Positions 20,895 to 32,970 are shown, numbered from the stretch's first letter. The stretch: 64,000 bases of DNA from Paguma larvata (GCA_030068075.1 CM057830.1:24026247-24090246), one strand, 5' to 3'. Numbers and translations: made by a program. Notes: generated from the letters alone by a model not told the origin.

Positions 20895-22243
20895 CTCTGC
20901 CATATTTGATTAGATTATTGTTTTTCAGTGTTGAGTTGTATAAGTTCTTTATATATTTTGGTTATTAGCCCTTTATCAGATATGTCATTTACAAGCATCT
21001 TCTCTCATTCAGTAGGTTGTCTTTTGGTTTTGTTGATGATTTCCTTCCCTGTATAAAAGCTCTTTATTTGGGGGTAGTTCCAGGAGTGTATTTTTGTTTT
21101 TGTTTCCCTTTCCTGAGGAGACATATCCATAAATATGTTACTGAGGCTGATGTCTAAGAGATTAGCCTATGTTCTCATTTCAGAGTTTTATGGTTTCAGA
21201 TTTCATATTTAGGTCTTTAATATATTTTGAGTTTATTTTTATGTATGATATAAGAAAGTGCTCCAATTTCATTCTTTTGCTAGTAACTGTCCAATTTTTC
21301 CCAACATACTTTATTAAAGAGAATGTCTTTTCTCTATTGTATATTCTTCCTCCTTTGTTATAGATTAATTGACTATATACATGTGGGTTTATTTTGGACT
21401 CTCTATCCTGTTTGATTGATCTCTGTGTCTGTTTTTGTGCCAGTACTCTTGTAATTACTTTAGCTTTGTAGTATAGCTTGAAATGTGGGGTTGTAATACG
21501 TCTGGCTTTGATCTTTCTCATGGTTGCTTTGACTATTCAGTGTCTTTTGTGGTTCCACGCAAATTTTAGTATGATTTGTTCTAGTTTTGAGGAAAATATC
21601 ATTAGTATTTTGATAAGTATTGCATTGAAGTTGTAGATTGCTTTAGTAGGGTGGACATTTTAACATCATTAATTTTTCCATTCCATGAGCATGGTGCATC
21701 TTTCCATTTGTTTGTGTTGTCTTCAGTTTCTTTCATTAATGTCTTGTAGTTTTCAGAATATAAGCATTTCATTTCCTTGGTTAAATTTATTCCTAACTAT
21801 TTTATTCTTTTTAATGAAATTTCAAATAGAATTGCTTTCTTAATTTCTCTTACTCCTAGCTTGCTATTAGTGTATAGAAATTCAACAGATTTCTGTGTAT
21901 TAATGTAATATTCTGCAGTTTTACTAAATGAATTTATTAGTTCTAATAGTTTTTTGGTGGTCTTTAGGGATTTTTTTTTAAATATAATATGTCATCTGAA
22001 AATACTGACAGTTTTACTTTTTCCTTATCAATTTTGATGCCTTCGGTTTCTTTTTCCTGTCTGATTGCTGTGACTAGGATTTGTAGTCTGTGTTGAATAA
22101 AAGTGGTGAGAGTGGACATCTTTGTCTTATTCCTGACCTTAGAGAAAAAACTTTTGGGTTTTTGCCCTTGAGTATGATGTTAGCTGTGAGCTTTTCATAT
22201 TGCCTTTATTATATTGAAGTATGTTCCCTCTAAATCCACTTTG

Positions 22244-22836
22244 TTGAGAGCGCCCACAAGCACTGTTGTTCCTGGAGTAATCTCCCGGATATTCCTGCCC
22301 TTGACCACGTACTAAGATTAGCCAGTAAATCTCCTTCACGTATACCCCAGGCACTTTCCAAACTATTGCTGCTGTGCTGTGTCTCAGACTGAGTTCTTTA
22401 GTGTGCTGACTCTTTAAGAGCAAAGACTCATTTTCTTATCACCCTCCAGCTCTCCTGGAGTTAAGCCCCACCGATTATTAAAGCTCCCAGAGTTAAGTCC
22501 TGCTGGTTTTCAAAGCCAGACTTTATGGGGACTTACTTTCCCAGCGTGGGTCTTCAGGGCTGGAGGCGTCTGGTGTATGGTCTGATCCCCTCATTCCTCC
22601 AGGCCTGTGATGTCCATCCCATTTGTGATTAGTAACACTGGGGCTCTGGTTCCCAACTGTGTTTGTGCCCCTCCTGCCCTTTCCAATGTGGCCTTTTCTC
22701 TGTGACTAGCTGGGGAAGATCTGTCCTGCTGGGCTTCAGGCTGTTTTCAGAGGGGCTTGCAATAAATGTAGTTGTGGCCTCAGTGTGTCCGTGGAGTGAG
22801 GTGAGCTCAGGATCCTCCTACCCCGCCATCTTCCAC
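22244..22836 (-). mobile_element. LINE-1 5' UTR-like segment
   Basis: On the minus strand it starts at 'GGTGGAAGATGGCGGGGTAGG', like an L1 5' end. It continues through GA/CA-rich sequence with 'GAAAACCAGCAGGACTTAAC' and 'GGAGAGCTGGAGGG', as in old L1 5' UTRs. It abuts the ORF2 half of an L1 in the same orientation, so the two may be one copy that lost ORF1 and the first half of ORF2. Family assignment is by recognition only. Confidence 0.6.
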
Positions 22837-22839
22837 CCA

Positions 22840-23280
22840 GTGGCTCACTGATGTGAACCTTTTAACACAGTGTGTGGCACATAGTAAGCCATCAGAAATG
22901 CGACCCACGAAAAGATATTTTACTTAGAATCCGTCAAAGTTCCAAAAGATGGAAAACCCAAACTAACAGCAACTTAAATTTAAAAAAAAAAAAGAAGAAG
23001 AAGGTGAAATCCCTTTCAGGTAAATGATTATGGTGTGGTAGAGTGGCTGCCCCTCAGCCAGGCTCTGCTGGCATGGCCACTCAGTACTCATCAGGAACCC
23101 TGGCTCCTTCTGCCACATGGTCTCCCTGTGCGCAAAACTTGGCTATCAACCTTGACCATGCCCACTCTTGGATCGAGTGTTGGTCTAAACAGTCAAAATC
23201 ACGGGACTACAACAGGCCACCATTGGCTGTACTTAAAAGAGTAATGATGGTAATGATGTCATACACTGACCAGCAGTGTC
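22840..23280. other. Unassigned non-coding DNA
   Basis: Has an A-rich run (22,980-23,001). Frames at 23,035-23,375 overlap in two phases and match nothing known. Confidence 0.35.
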
Positions 23281-23284
23281 TGAG

Positions 23285-24590
23285 ATTGGGAGCTGCTCGT
23301 GAACACTTGATATTATCAGGTTTACATTTTTCTCCCAACCTCATGGTTGTATTGTGGTGTCGTATTGTGGTCTAAATTTGCATTTCCCTGACTGTACATG
23401 AAATTAACCAATTTTTCACATGCTTATATTATTTTATTCCTTTTTTGTACAGTGCCCATTTTTCTTATTTATTTGTGGGAGTTCTTTATATGTTCTCACT
23501 ATTAATTTTTTATTGGTTAGATGCATTGCAAATCTCTTCTCCCGCACTGTGTTCTTTCTTTTCCATGTTCGTGATGACTTTTGATAAAATTCTTAATTTT
23601 AACTTGTCAGTCTCTTCCTTCATACTGAGTGCTTTCAACGTTCTGTTTAAGAAGTCTTGCCCTCCCCTAATGTTGTGAAGATACTCACCTGTATTGACTT
23701 CTCAAGTTTTATTAGTTTGCTTTACACATAGGATACAGCTAGAAATTATTTTTATGTATGCTTTGAGGTGAGAGGTTGCTGCTTCATTTTCCCACATGTG
23801 ATGACCTACTTGTCCCAGCTTTAGTTATTGGAAAGATAGTTTTTTTCTTCACTACCATGCCCTGTTTGTCATGAATCAAGTATCCATTCATGCTTGCACC
23901 TATATCTGAGTTCTGTAATCTGTTTTACTTTCCTAGTTACCCCTCTTTGTACTAGTACAATAATTACTATAGCTTTGTGATAAGTCTTGATATCCTGTAG
24001 TGCAAGCTTTCCCATCTTGTTAATACTCTTAAAGATAATTTTGTCGATTTTTGGCCCTCTCTATTCCCATGTAAATTTTAGAATAAGCTTATCACATTCC
24101 ATGAGAAAATTGGTTGAGTTTTTTATGTGTATATCATTGAATCTCTTGTTCAGTTTGGGGTAACTCATATGTATTTATATTTTTATATATACATATGTGC
24201 GTACACAGTACAAAGCCACCCAATCCATGAGAGATAGATCATTTCACTTATTTGGATCTTCTTCTTCTTAAAATTAGAGAATGTGTGTTGGCATTTATTA
24301 CTAGGTACTAGATAATTTTTAATGATAAATAATATATTTTTATTTTATTTTCCGTTTGTTGATAGTACAAAGGATCATTTGATTATGTAATCAATATAAT
24401 GTATTCTCAATGTTGATTTCCTATCCAACAGTCTTGTTAAATTCTACTGATTTGTCTATTGATCATTTTGAATTTTCCATGTCTATATATAATGATATCA
24501 TTTGTGAATGGCACTGTGATTTCCTCCTTTGTGCTGCAGCCTAAAGGCTCCCAAGTTATTTGTCCTTCTATTACTAGTTATGTCTTTGTA
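23285..24590 (-). mobile_element. Old LINE-1 (L1M/HAL1-type) ORF2-region relic
   Basis: Reversed L1 sequence visible in order: 'TTTGCATTTCCCTGAC', 'GGGAGTTCTTTATATGTTCT', 'GAAGTCTTGCCC', 'GAGGTGAGAGG', 'CAGCTTTAGTTATTGGAAAG' and 'TTACTATAGCTTTGTGATAAGTCTTGATATC' in sense. Many stops. The right part past 24,150 is weaker. Confidence 0.65.
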
Positions 24591-24639
24591 CTTGTATACA
24601 AGTGTATTTATTTTTTTAAGTAAGTTTTTATGGAATGAT

Positions 24640-25160
24640 GACATAGGGAGAAAAAATACGTAAATCATTATTATACAAGCTGATGAATTGTCAAAAAGAA
24701 AACACATCCCTGTAACCACAACTCACATCTAGGAAAAGACAGTTACCTACATATCAGAAGCCCCCTCCGTACTACCTCACAGTTCTTAACCTAAGCTTTT
24801 CCCCCAAAGTGACCAGTATCCTATTTTATAACACTATAGCTTGGTTTTGCCTTTTTGTAAACTTTATGTATATGCAAACTTACAGTATTTAATCTTTCTT
24901 AAAGTTTCTAAGTACTTAATCTTTTGTGTTGGTTTCTTTCTCAATATTAGTAAGTATCCCTGATGTATAGCTATTCATTTGTATTGCTGTGAGGTATCCC
25001 ATTGTAATCTAACATGCTGACATTTTGGTAGTTTCCAGTTGAGAATTAATAAGAATAATGTTGTGATGAGCATTCTCATACACGTCTCTTGCTGTACATA
25101 TATACATGTTTCTGTTCAGTAATGACTACAAATGGGAATTCTAGGTTAATAGAACAAAGA
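24640..25160 (-). mobile_element. Old LINE-1 3' UTR (L1M-type)
   Basis: 'ACACTATAGCTTGGTTTTGCC', 'TTTGTATTGCTGTGAGGTATCCCATTG', 'TTTGGTAGTTTCCAGTT' and 'AATAATGTTGTGATGAGCATTC' run in the order of a reversed L1M 3' end. Probably of different age from the piece to its left. Confidence 0.6.
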
Positions 25161-25334
25161 AGAAAACACCTAAGATTTCAGTAAGTACAGTGAAAATGCT
25201 ATAAAATAATGACTGAGATACCAACAAGCAGAATTATCATACACATATGTCTTTGGATATGTGTAATCAGGTATCTACACGGCCTTGGAGAAACTGTGCG
25301 GTGGCCCTGGCCAGGGTGGTTAAGTAACTTGCCT

Positions 25335-25445
25335 GATAACTGCATTCATTCAATAAATAAGTATAGATGTTCCTGTTACGTGCCTGGTATGGTTTTAGAC
25401 TGGGGATCCAGTGATGACTAAAATGCAGTCCATTACTTCAGGTTG
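25335..25445 (+). repeat. L2 fragment
   Basis: 'GCATTCATTCAATAAATAAGTA', 'GTGCCTGGTATGG' and 'CTGGGGATCCAGTGATGACTAAAA' match the L2 piece 'gtgccaggcactgt..ctggggatacagtgatgaac'. Confidence 0.6.
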
Positions 25446-26310
25446 CCTGCAGCCCAGCACAGGTTCTTTCTCTAAAGGGCCTCTGTAGCTTCCCAAATGA
25501 GAAATACTAGCCAATCTACACTCCACATGACTCCCCGCAAGTACTTGCTAACCTATTATACCGTCTCTAGGTGTAGTCACAAATTGAGAAAGTTGCTAAT
25601 GATTTAAAGGGGGGTTCAGTGATAATACATAAAGAAACAAAATCATACTGCCGGGGTCAGTTCTTAGGGAAATGTAATAGAGCTTGGGGAAAATGTGAAA
25701 TAAAGGAACAAGAAATCAAAGAAAGGACAATGAGACGGAAGAGAAAGCCCACGCTATGTTGAGAAATATTTTAAAATATCAAGGAGATAATATTAATGAG
25801 CTTTGTCACCAGATGAGATGTGAGAAAAGGGAAAAATACTCATATGATGATAGGTAGAAGTCAAAGAGAACAAGAAGATTATGTGTACTCAGTTTAGAGC
25901 CTATTTGAGTAGCATAAGTTTAGAAATTTCAATGTAATCTTAGAAATTGTACTCCTAGTTTCAAGGTCACAATTTTTAGAGGAAAAAAAGCCTCTTGAGT
26001 TCTCTCTGAAAAGTACAGAGGTCTGAGTAACTTTTCAATGTTAGGTAACATCTGGGATAAAATACATTTTTTGAAGTCCAAATTATTCAATAAATACATG
26101 GATTTCATACTTGAGAAAAAGGATCTCAACAGAATGTGTTTAGGATCTAAAAACAATTTAGAATAAATTCAGAATCAGGTCTTGGACAGCCCAGAAAGAG
26201 CATAGCATTAACACCAGAAATCTTGAGGTCGGGTGTTTGTTCTAACACTACCAACTTGTAAAATCACTGTAAGGAACTTGATCCACCAAAATGTACATTG
26301 TGTTGTGTCT
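25446..26310. other. Unassigned AT-rich DNA
   Basis: About 860 bases with no repeat that I recognise. One minus-strand frame (25,929-26,156) lacks a recognisable domain. Confidence 0.35.
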
Positions 26311-26325
26311 AAAATAGTCATGCTT

Positions 26326-26553
26326 GGGGCACCTGGGTGGCTCAGTCGGTTAAGCAGCCGTCTTCGGCTCAGGTCATGATCTCACGGTCTGTGAGTTGGA
26401 GCCCTGCATCGGGCTCTGTGTTGATAGCTCAGAGCCTGGAGTCTGCTTCAGATTCTGTATCTCCCTCTCTCTCTGCCCTTCCCTTGCTCACTCTCTGTCT
26501 CTGTGTCTCTCAAAAATAAAATAAAAATGCTAAAAAAATTTTTAAAAGAAAAA
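26326..26553 (+). mobile_element. SINEC
   Basis: Full-length felid SINE. Target duplication AAAATAGTCATGCT (26,311-26,324) and AAAATAGGCATGCT (26,554-26,567), one mismatch. Confidence 0.95.
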
Positions 26554-26567
26554 AAAATAGGCATGCT

Positions 26568-27078
26568 ACTCCAAAAGGTTGTCATTTATTTTTTAGACTC
26601 AGCAACTGTTGTCCTTACAAAGTAGAGGGAGTAACAATGTCATACAACTTTAGCGAATACAAGCCACTGTTGTACTCTGATAGCTCAGACCCCTCAGTCC
26701 CTACCTTCAGCGACTTAAATGGAAATTCTACAGGTAGTGCTTTCCTTCATTTGGGGAAGAAAGAACTGAAGAACAATAGTAAAGCATAAATTCAAAACTA
26801 CCCTTACCAATCCCTCAGGCTCTTGGAATCTTCTCTGCCACTCATAGCCCACTGAACATAGTTGATGTGAGCTGTGGAAAATGTCACTGTGATGTATCAT
26901 GAATGCTGCCAAGTTCCCAGTTTTACTCTCTGTTAATTGCTCAAGACTTCCCCAAGGTTTGATTTTGTTGATTGCATAGGTCCTTGTGTGAAAAACTTGT
27001 AGAATGTATTCCTAAAACATGCAGTTCACTGTTGTATACGGTTGGTGGCAATATTAATAATACTGAAGAGCAGTAGTC
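26568..27078. other. Unassigned non-coding DNA
   Basis: No repeat, gene or RNA structure recognised. Confidence 0.35.
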
Positions 27079-27095
27079 AACATATATAGACTTTA

Positions 27096-27323
27096 GGGGC
27101 GCCTGGGTGGCTCAGTTGGTTAAGCGGCCAACTTCAGCTCAGGTCATGATCTCATAGTCTGTGAGTTCGAGCCCCGCGTCGGGCTCTGTGCTGATAACTC
27201 AGAGTCTGGAGCCTGCTTCCGATTCTGTGTCTCCCTCTCTCTCTCTGCCCTTTCCCTGCTCACACTCTGTCTCTATGTCTCTCAAAAATAAAAAATAAAA
27301 ACGTTAAAAAAAATTAAAAAAAA
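27096..27323 (+). mobile_element. SINEC, well preserved
   Basis: Head 'GGGGCGCCTGGGTGGCTCAG' and B-box region 'GTTCGAGCCCCGCGTCGG' are near the family consensus. Perfect 17-base target duplication AACATATATAGACTTTA (27,079-27,095 and 27,324-27,340). Among the younger SINEs here. Confidence 0.96.
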
Positions 27324-27344
27324 AACATATATAGACTTTAACTG

Positions 27345-27600
27345 TACACGTTCTTTGATGCCAAAAATTCTAGTTCTAGAAATGTATCCTACAGGTATAC
27401 TTTCCTATGTGCACAGAGATATATGTTCAAAAATGTTTTTGCAGCATTTCTGTAACACCAAGAGAATGAAACAAGATACATATCTATTCTCATTGGCTGA
27501 ATCGATTAGTGTAAATATCCTGCCATCTTTGAAACATATGAGATGAAGCCATATGTAATGACGAGGAAAGAGGTAATGATGGAGTATTTTTAAATAGATT
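27345..27600 (+). mobile_element. Old LINE-1 fragment
   Basis: 'TCTAGTTCTAGAAATGTATCCTACAGG', 'GTGCACAGAGATATATG' and 'TTTTTGCAGCATTTCTGTAA' follow the 3' portion of L1M ORF2. The SINE at 27,096 sits at its left edge. Confidence 0.55.
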
Positions 27601-27647
27601 ATAGAACAGCCTGTGTGGCCTGTAGTTAGCTAAGTTTCTATGTATCC

Positions 27648-28233
27648 TGCCGGGGTCCAATTCCGGCAAATCTAGGGGTCCCCGAAGGATGGACGGTCAA
27701 GCAAAAGGAAATGAGAGAGCCACGAGAGAGATGTAGTCTGATGACCAAGCAGGCAGCCCTGGCAATTCTGGCATCTCTCCCCAGCCGGTCTCAGTGTCTT
27801 TATTTAAAAGTAGTGAGTTATATTACAGCAATGAGTGACATCCCATCAGTAAGCATAGTTTGAACAATAATGTGTTTTAGCAGTAAAGCAACCGATTTCC
27901 TCAATCTTGCAAGTTGTTTTCAAGTTAATTAGCATATAAATTTAAGGCAGGGGGAGAGAACAGGAAGTTACCTAGGCCTGCCTATGTTAATTATCTATAA
28001 ACAGGCCAGGAGTCATTCTGCCTATTCTTCCAACTACAATGGGGGAGGTGCAACCCTTCTGGCAAGGACAGAATTCCCAATGCTTGTCCTTTGCTTGTGA
28101 ATGAGTGAATTTACATAATAGGAGCCTAACATGTACACAGATCACACCAATTTCAGCCAGCTCATAACTGCTTCAACCACTTTTTCCACACAGGGAGGGG
28201 TCTCAACCTGTGAGCCCAAAATGGCTCCCAACA
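27648..28233 (-). mobile_element. Solo retroviral LTR, copy 1 (shorter)
   Basis: On the minus strand it begins TGTTGGGAGCCAT and ends CCCCGGCA, the TG...CA ends of an LTR. Exact 6-bp duplication GTATCC flanks it (27,642-27,647 and 28,234-28,239), typical of class II (betaretrovirus-like) elements. It has an AATAAA poly-A signal before the GA-rich 3' part. No internal retroviral sequence is next to it, so this is a solo LTR left by recombination. It is the same family as 52,214-53,183 but lacks about 224 bases of U3 and two smaller blocks. Confidence 0.9.
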
Positions 28234-28239
28234 GTATCC

Positions 28240-28870
28240 ATTTATGTACTTACACGTACAGTAGGTAATATCCCTTATCAACGGACGTCCTATTTGGGGT
28301 TCCTAATAGAATCCTGATTAAGTGGGAAATTGTCGCTTTCTACTTCATATGCTTATATGTTGCTTGAATATTTAATAAAAAGGTCACATGAGTTCTATAA
28401 TGTTAAAAAGAGGCCTCTCCCTTTTGAAAAAAAAACTATTCTTTAAGGATCATTGTTCCAATTTGTCATGGCCATTTAAAAACATATCTTGTTTTACAAC
28501 TGCCCATAAATCAAGAACACTGACAGGCATTCTCCTCGGTCCAGATCATCAGCTAGGATTTATTCACAAGATTTATTCTACCCTTTTGGCTTCTTCCCAG
28601 TCAACTGTCATTGACTCCTTGGACCCCCTGGAGCACTGTGACACCATCCTGGCTCATACTCCGCTCCCACGCACCCCCCCCCCACCGACTATCTCCTACT
28701 TTCTATTGTTTCTAACCCACCAAGTCTTAATTCCTTTCACTGTGGTCACCTCACTGGCTCCATGCAAGAGCCCATACCTTTCTGCTTGCTTTGGGATCTC
28801 ATAGTGATCCAAATGACATTAATATAAATATACCAAATATATAAGGTACCATCCCTGTGACACAGACATG
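28240..28870. other. Unassigned non-coding DNA
   Basis: Contains a C-rich run (28,671-28,682). A 138-codon open frame (28,388-28,804) has no recognisable domain. The last part may be an L2 trace. Confidence 0.35.
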
Positions 28871-29975
28871 TAATTCTCACCAAATCTTTATGTTTTCACC
28901 TAACTTACCTGGCCATGTTGCAACTGGACATAGCCAAAACTGAGTCGATCTGGGCAATGGGCTGTCAGCAAAAGTGACTGTTTATGGGTGAGACCATGAA
29001 AAGTTGCTTTGGGACTCTTAGCATTCTAGTCTTCCCCTTCCCTTCCAGCTTCCATATATCATGCAGGCACTTCTCTTTGGGAAAATCAAATTCAAACTCT
29101 GTTCACAAGCGAAAGTGGGAAATAGAGTTTCCAAGATTCCACCCCCGGAGTATGGGACATAGCTTAGAAGGGCACGCACAGTGTATATACCAACTAAAAA
29201 TACTGACCACCAGTGATGTTTCTTCTTATAAACAGAAGAAGAGGTCCAAGCTTATTCCTGTTATAACAGCCCTCCCCTGCCTCTGCATACCAAACTTTCT
29301 TCCCTGGGTAAAGAACAGTGTGATGTTACAACACATGAGCCAGGAACTCACAGCAAAGAATATTTACTCATGAGATCATTGTTGAGACAGAAAATAAATG
29401 TTGACAACAGTTATCCTGGAGAATTTGGAGATACATCCTGAAGTTTCCTGCCCCAGCTCCATAGCAACGTGACAAGCATGTCTTCGATACATGCTAATCA
29501 AATCAAATAAAAGGTAATGATCGTACTCTAAACATAAGAGTGCAAGCTCTGTTTATCTTCCATACAGAATATTTCAAGTCTCGGAAATGAGATCATTTGC
29601 GATTCTGTCAAAATATGTGGCATCAGATTAATCTTAATTTAGGTTCTGAAATAAACTAACCCCGGAGTTGATTCCTTCTACATACTTCGGAGCAGTTTTT
29701 ACTGTAACGTGTGAGCATTCGTGTCCCCTCAGCTGCCATCCTTAGTGTTAGCCATTTCAATAATAATAGAACGGGCTGTTCACTCATTATAAGGTGATAG
29801 GAATGTCATCAGTCATTTTTAGGTCTGCGTTGCACTCCTTCAGGAGCTCATTTTCATGTTTTTGTCCTTTCAAAGGGATGTCAGCGATTTACTTATTATT
29901 ATGTTTGTATGATCCATTCTGAGTATGGCCCTTTCTCATGTTAATTTAAACAGTTCCTTGCATGTCCGTGTTCCT
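28871..29975. other. Unassigned non-coding DNA
   Basis: About 1.1 kb with no repeat that I recognise. A 129-codon frame (28,984-29,373) lacks domain signatures and has no clear initiation context. Candidate unique DNA. Confidence 0.35.
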
Positions 29976-29984
29976 GGACGCAGG

Positions 29985-30225
29985 AGGGAATGCAGGGGAT
30001 GGTATCAGACCGTTCGCGTTTGAATCTGTCTTAACTGCCGCTAGCCGTTTGACCTTGACTTAAGCATTGCTAGCCATGTGACCTTGGGCAAACCTTGGTT
30101 TCTTCACCTGTTAAATGGGAATAATAGTGCCTGTCTCACAGGATTGCTGTGATTATTAAATGAAATAACACCTGTATCGCACTGAGAACAGTGCCAAGCA
30201 CGTAGTAAGAGCACCGTGATATTAG
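29985..30225 (+). repeat. MIR, nearly full length
   Basis: The MIR core is clear: 'CTAGCCATGTGACCTTGGGC', 'TTTCTTCACCTGTTAAATGGG', 'AATAATAGTGCCTGTCTCACAGG' and 'AACAGTGCCAAGCACGTAGTAAG'. The best MIR in the window. A partial repeat of its 'TAGCCGTTTGACCTTGACTTAAGC' start precedes the core. Confidence 0.85.
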
Positions 30226-30427
30226 CGATGAGTATGAATCAGTGATGTATTCAAAACTGGCCTAATCAAAACAGGCCTAATGAAAACTGGTATAGCCTCT
30301 CTTTGAAGCTTTCTTATTCCCTACAGTGTCAGGGACTGCAGGAATCTCTCTGTGCATCACGGTGTGAGATTTGTTTGACTCACACGCTGATTGGCAGGAC
30401 ACATTATGTTACCTGAAAAGTAAATGA

Positions 30428-30805
30428 AAGGATCTCATTTACAGTAGCATCAGAAACCATAAAAAGTTAGGAGTAATTTTAACCATTGAAGTGGAAGTCA
30501 GTACCCTGAAAACTGTAAAGCCTTAACGAAAGAAATTGAAGAAGACACAAATAAATGGAAAGGTATCCTTTTTATGTGTATGGATTGGAAGAATTAATAT
30601 CGTCAAAATGTCCATACCACCCAAAGCCATCTATAGATTCAGTGCAATCCCTATCAAGATTCCAAAGGCATTTTTCACAAAAGCAGAAAAAGCGATCCTA
30701 AAATCTATGTGGAATCACAAAAGGCCCCCAAAGAGCCAAAGCAACTCAGAAGAATAAAGCAGGAAGCGTCACACTTCATGATTTCCGATATATCTTATCA
30801 GCCCT
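30428..30805 (+). mobile_element. LINE-1 ORF2 fragment
   Basis: Clear L1 ORF2: 'ATTGAAGAAGACACAAATAAATGG', 'GATTGGAAGAATTAATATCG', 'ATGTCCATACCACCCAAAGCC' and 'ATTCAGTGCAATCCCTATCA' in order. Frame 30,536-30,757 keeps part of it. Truncated at both ends with no tail, so it is an internal fragment. Confidence 0.8.
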
Positions 30806-30849
30806 CTTGGGCAGAAAGTGCTTGGGAAGCCGTCTGCAAGCTGCACTGT

Positions 30850-31270
30850 TTCCCCACACAAAATAGACGTACCTGCGGTTTCCCAGACGTGGCGGTCTCT
30901 CTCGCTCCCCCGTGGCTTGACATGTGCAGTTCCTCTGTCTGCAAGGTCTTTCATCCTTTTTTCCAGCTGGATAACTCCTACTTCTCCTTGAAGACGCAGG
31001 GTAAACATTGCCTCCTGTGAGAAGCCTTTGTTAAAATGCTACTCCCCACCATCTCTACCGGACAGCCTAGTACCCAGTTACGTGAGCTAGCCGTCAGCGT
31101 CCTTCCCCGGGTCTCTGTGTACTCCTCTGTCCGTGCATTTATGTACTATTTTGACACCATTTTCCCGTCTCTGTCCATCAGCAGCCTACCCATTCTTTCA
31201 ATGCAAGAACTTTTGCCTTTATTGCCTGCCTATGGAGGCACGGTTTTGTGGAACAAAGTAGCATGTCCGT
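30850..31270 (+). repeat. L2 relic, CpG-rich
   Basis: 'CTTGACATGTGCAGTTCCTCTGTCTG', 'CTCCTACTTCTCCTTGAAGACGCAGGGTAAACATTGCCTCC' and 'TGAGAAGCCTTTG' follow the L2 body. Unusually many CpGs for so old a repeat. Confidence 0.5.
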
Positions 31271-31439
31271 AATCACGAACGAATGAATCAGTGTATGTCT
31301 ACCAAATACATCGTTCCTTTATCTGGATTTGAGCATGTCAGAGAAGAAGGATGCATGATCGAAGCTATAAAGAATGTGTAATCCTCATTAGAGCGAGAAG
31401 GCACAGACCTGTGAAAATGTGGAAGTGAAAGCTATCGTA

Positions 31440-31725
31440 TCAACAACTGCTCCAACGTGGCTATGCGATACGCGGCCTCAAAACTCTCAGTGATATAAAA
31501 CAGCAAGCGTAGCTTTCACTCAAAGGTATGTTTTCGTGCTGGTCAGAATCAGGATTCGTTCCCAGCCGGGTTCGGATCTGACCTCCCAGCGTCTGGCTGG
31601 GGCACGATCTTCTGGGGGCACGTCCGTGGAGCACCAGAAGGCAGCCAAATCACCGACATACACCTAGGCTTCCGCTCACTTTCCATTGGGCAGTGCGGGT
31701 CCCATGGCAAAGAACGGCCCCTGGG
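31440..31725. repeat. Ancient interspersed repeat, family uncertain
   Basis: 'CTCAGTGATATAAAACAGCAAGCGTAGCTTTC' resembles the 'ttagtggcttaaaacaacaa..tttatt' start of the same broad group as the relic at 47,097. The rest is diverged and CpG-rich. Confidence 0.35.
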
Positions 31726-31739
31726 GAGGAGAAAGGTAT

Positions 31740-32065
31740 TCTCAACCCATGGTGGGAGAGGTAGGGAATGAATACTTGCTGAATGATAAATTATCACGCA
31801 GAGTATCAGAATACCCATTCGAAACGCTTGGCCATCGCCTGTGCCATGAAGTGCTCCAAGTGTACAGGGGAGAGGAAGATTTCAGCTAGGCCTTTAGAAA
31901 TGGGTACGACTGCATTAGCCTGAGTGGGAGAAGGGCAGCTTTCTAGAGTGGAGGAACCGCAGGAGCCCAGGTGGAGAGGCAGGATGTCCTTAGCATAGTG
32001 GGTGTGTTGAAGATCAGCTGAGTGCTGTTAGAAGGGGACCAGGAGGGTCGACTACAGAAGTTCGG
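31740..32065 (+). repeat. L2-like relic
   Basis: 'ATACTTGCTGAATG', 'AGTGCTCCAAGTGTACAGGGG' and the AG-rich stretch up to 32,050 resemble a middle L2 segment. Weakly supported. Confidence 0.4.
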
Positions 32066-32835
32066 ATTTCTCCTTCAGCATTTGTTTACCTCTTGAACTA
32101 TTTAAAGCAATTAGGTGACATGACTCCTGACACTCTGCCTCTTTGCTCATTTTGGCGCTGTAGTCTCCCCACCCCCAGATAGGAAAGGGACTAGCTCAGG
32201 CTGGCTTAGCAAAACAGAATAACCGGGAAAGTCAGTAGGCCAGCACAGGAAAATGGAGGCTCTGTGGGAGCCACGCACGGCCACGTCCCATCCCATAAGT
32301 CTAATGAGAGTAGCATACGTGCTGTTAAAACCTGGTTTCAGAACTCACACGGTCACTGCTGGAAGACACTGGGACATAGGATCCCTGCCGTACCATCAGC
32401 ATCACTGTCTCTCTGGTCCCTCAGCAGTCTTGGCGCTGCTTCGGCTACCACTCGTCTGCAAAGTAGAGTCTCCGTAGTGCCTGCTATTGTGCACCTGTCC
32501 CAGAGTTAAACTTAGGGAGGGATCGCCTACTTGGTTGAGCCGAGGCCGCCTGTCCATATCCTGGCGGTAGGGCCTGCTGGGAAATCAAATATCTGGCACT
32601 TACAGCATTTATACTGAGAGAGAAGGCCCCGCTTCCCATTAATAAGGCAGAAAAGTCTCCCAGAATGGGAAGTGGGTTAGAAGCTGGCAGTCAAAACAAA
32701 TATTCACTGACTTCCACCCCCGAAAACTTTCCCACGGCTTTTTTTTTTTTTTTACTATTCGCATACCTGTACCAGCCTCACACCTTCTTCCTCTGAGATC
32801 CCAGAGCATTTGTATTAGAGCTAGCTACTCCTTAG
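32066..32835. other. Unassigned non-coding DNA
   Basis: Overlapping frames at 32,253-32,509 in two phases match nothing known. Contains a T run at 32,740-32,754. No repeat recognised. Confidence 0.35.
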
Positions 32836-32837
32836 AT

Positions 32838-32970
32838 GTTTGTCTCATGCACCTTGGAATGTTCAGAACGTGTGTCTGTCTCTCTAGCCAGCTCGTAAGC
32901 AGTGCGGGGGCCGTGACCATGGATTATCTTGCTGTGAACCCAAAATGCCTAGCTCCGGTAACTGGTCATG
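32838..32970 (+). repeat. L2 3'-end fragment
   Basis: 'CTCGTAAGCAGTGCGGGGGCCGTGACC' and 'TTATCTTGCTGTGAACCCAAAATGCCTAGC' parallel the L2 end 'gtaagctccatgagggcagggacc..tgtatccccagtgcctag'. Confidence 0.5.

Larger units (their letters stand above)
19685..22243 (-). mobile_element. LINE-1: ORF2 second half plus 3' UTR
   Basis: Reverse-oriented L1. 3' UTR sequence at 19,685-20,380 ('CTCCCCTCTGGCAACCACCAG' in sense), then ORF2 to 22,243. Frame 20,387-20,641 keeps the ORF2 end and 21,180-21,521 the part upstream, both with stops around them. A SINE fragment replaces part of the 3' UTR (19,848-19,954) and a full SINE sits at 20,705-20,894. It stops abruptly in ORF2 at 22,243, next to L1 5' UTR-like DNA. 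Confidence 0.85.

Noticed and set aside
28388..29373. Two open frames of 138 and 129 codons close together
   Set aside because: No shared domain, no plausible initiation context, and homopolymer runs (A and C) in the first. Composition by chance is the simpler view.
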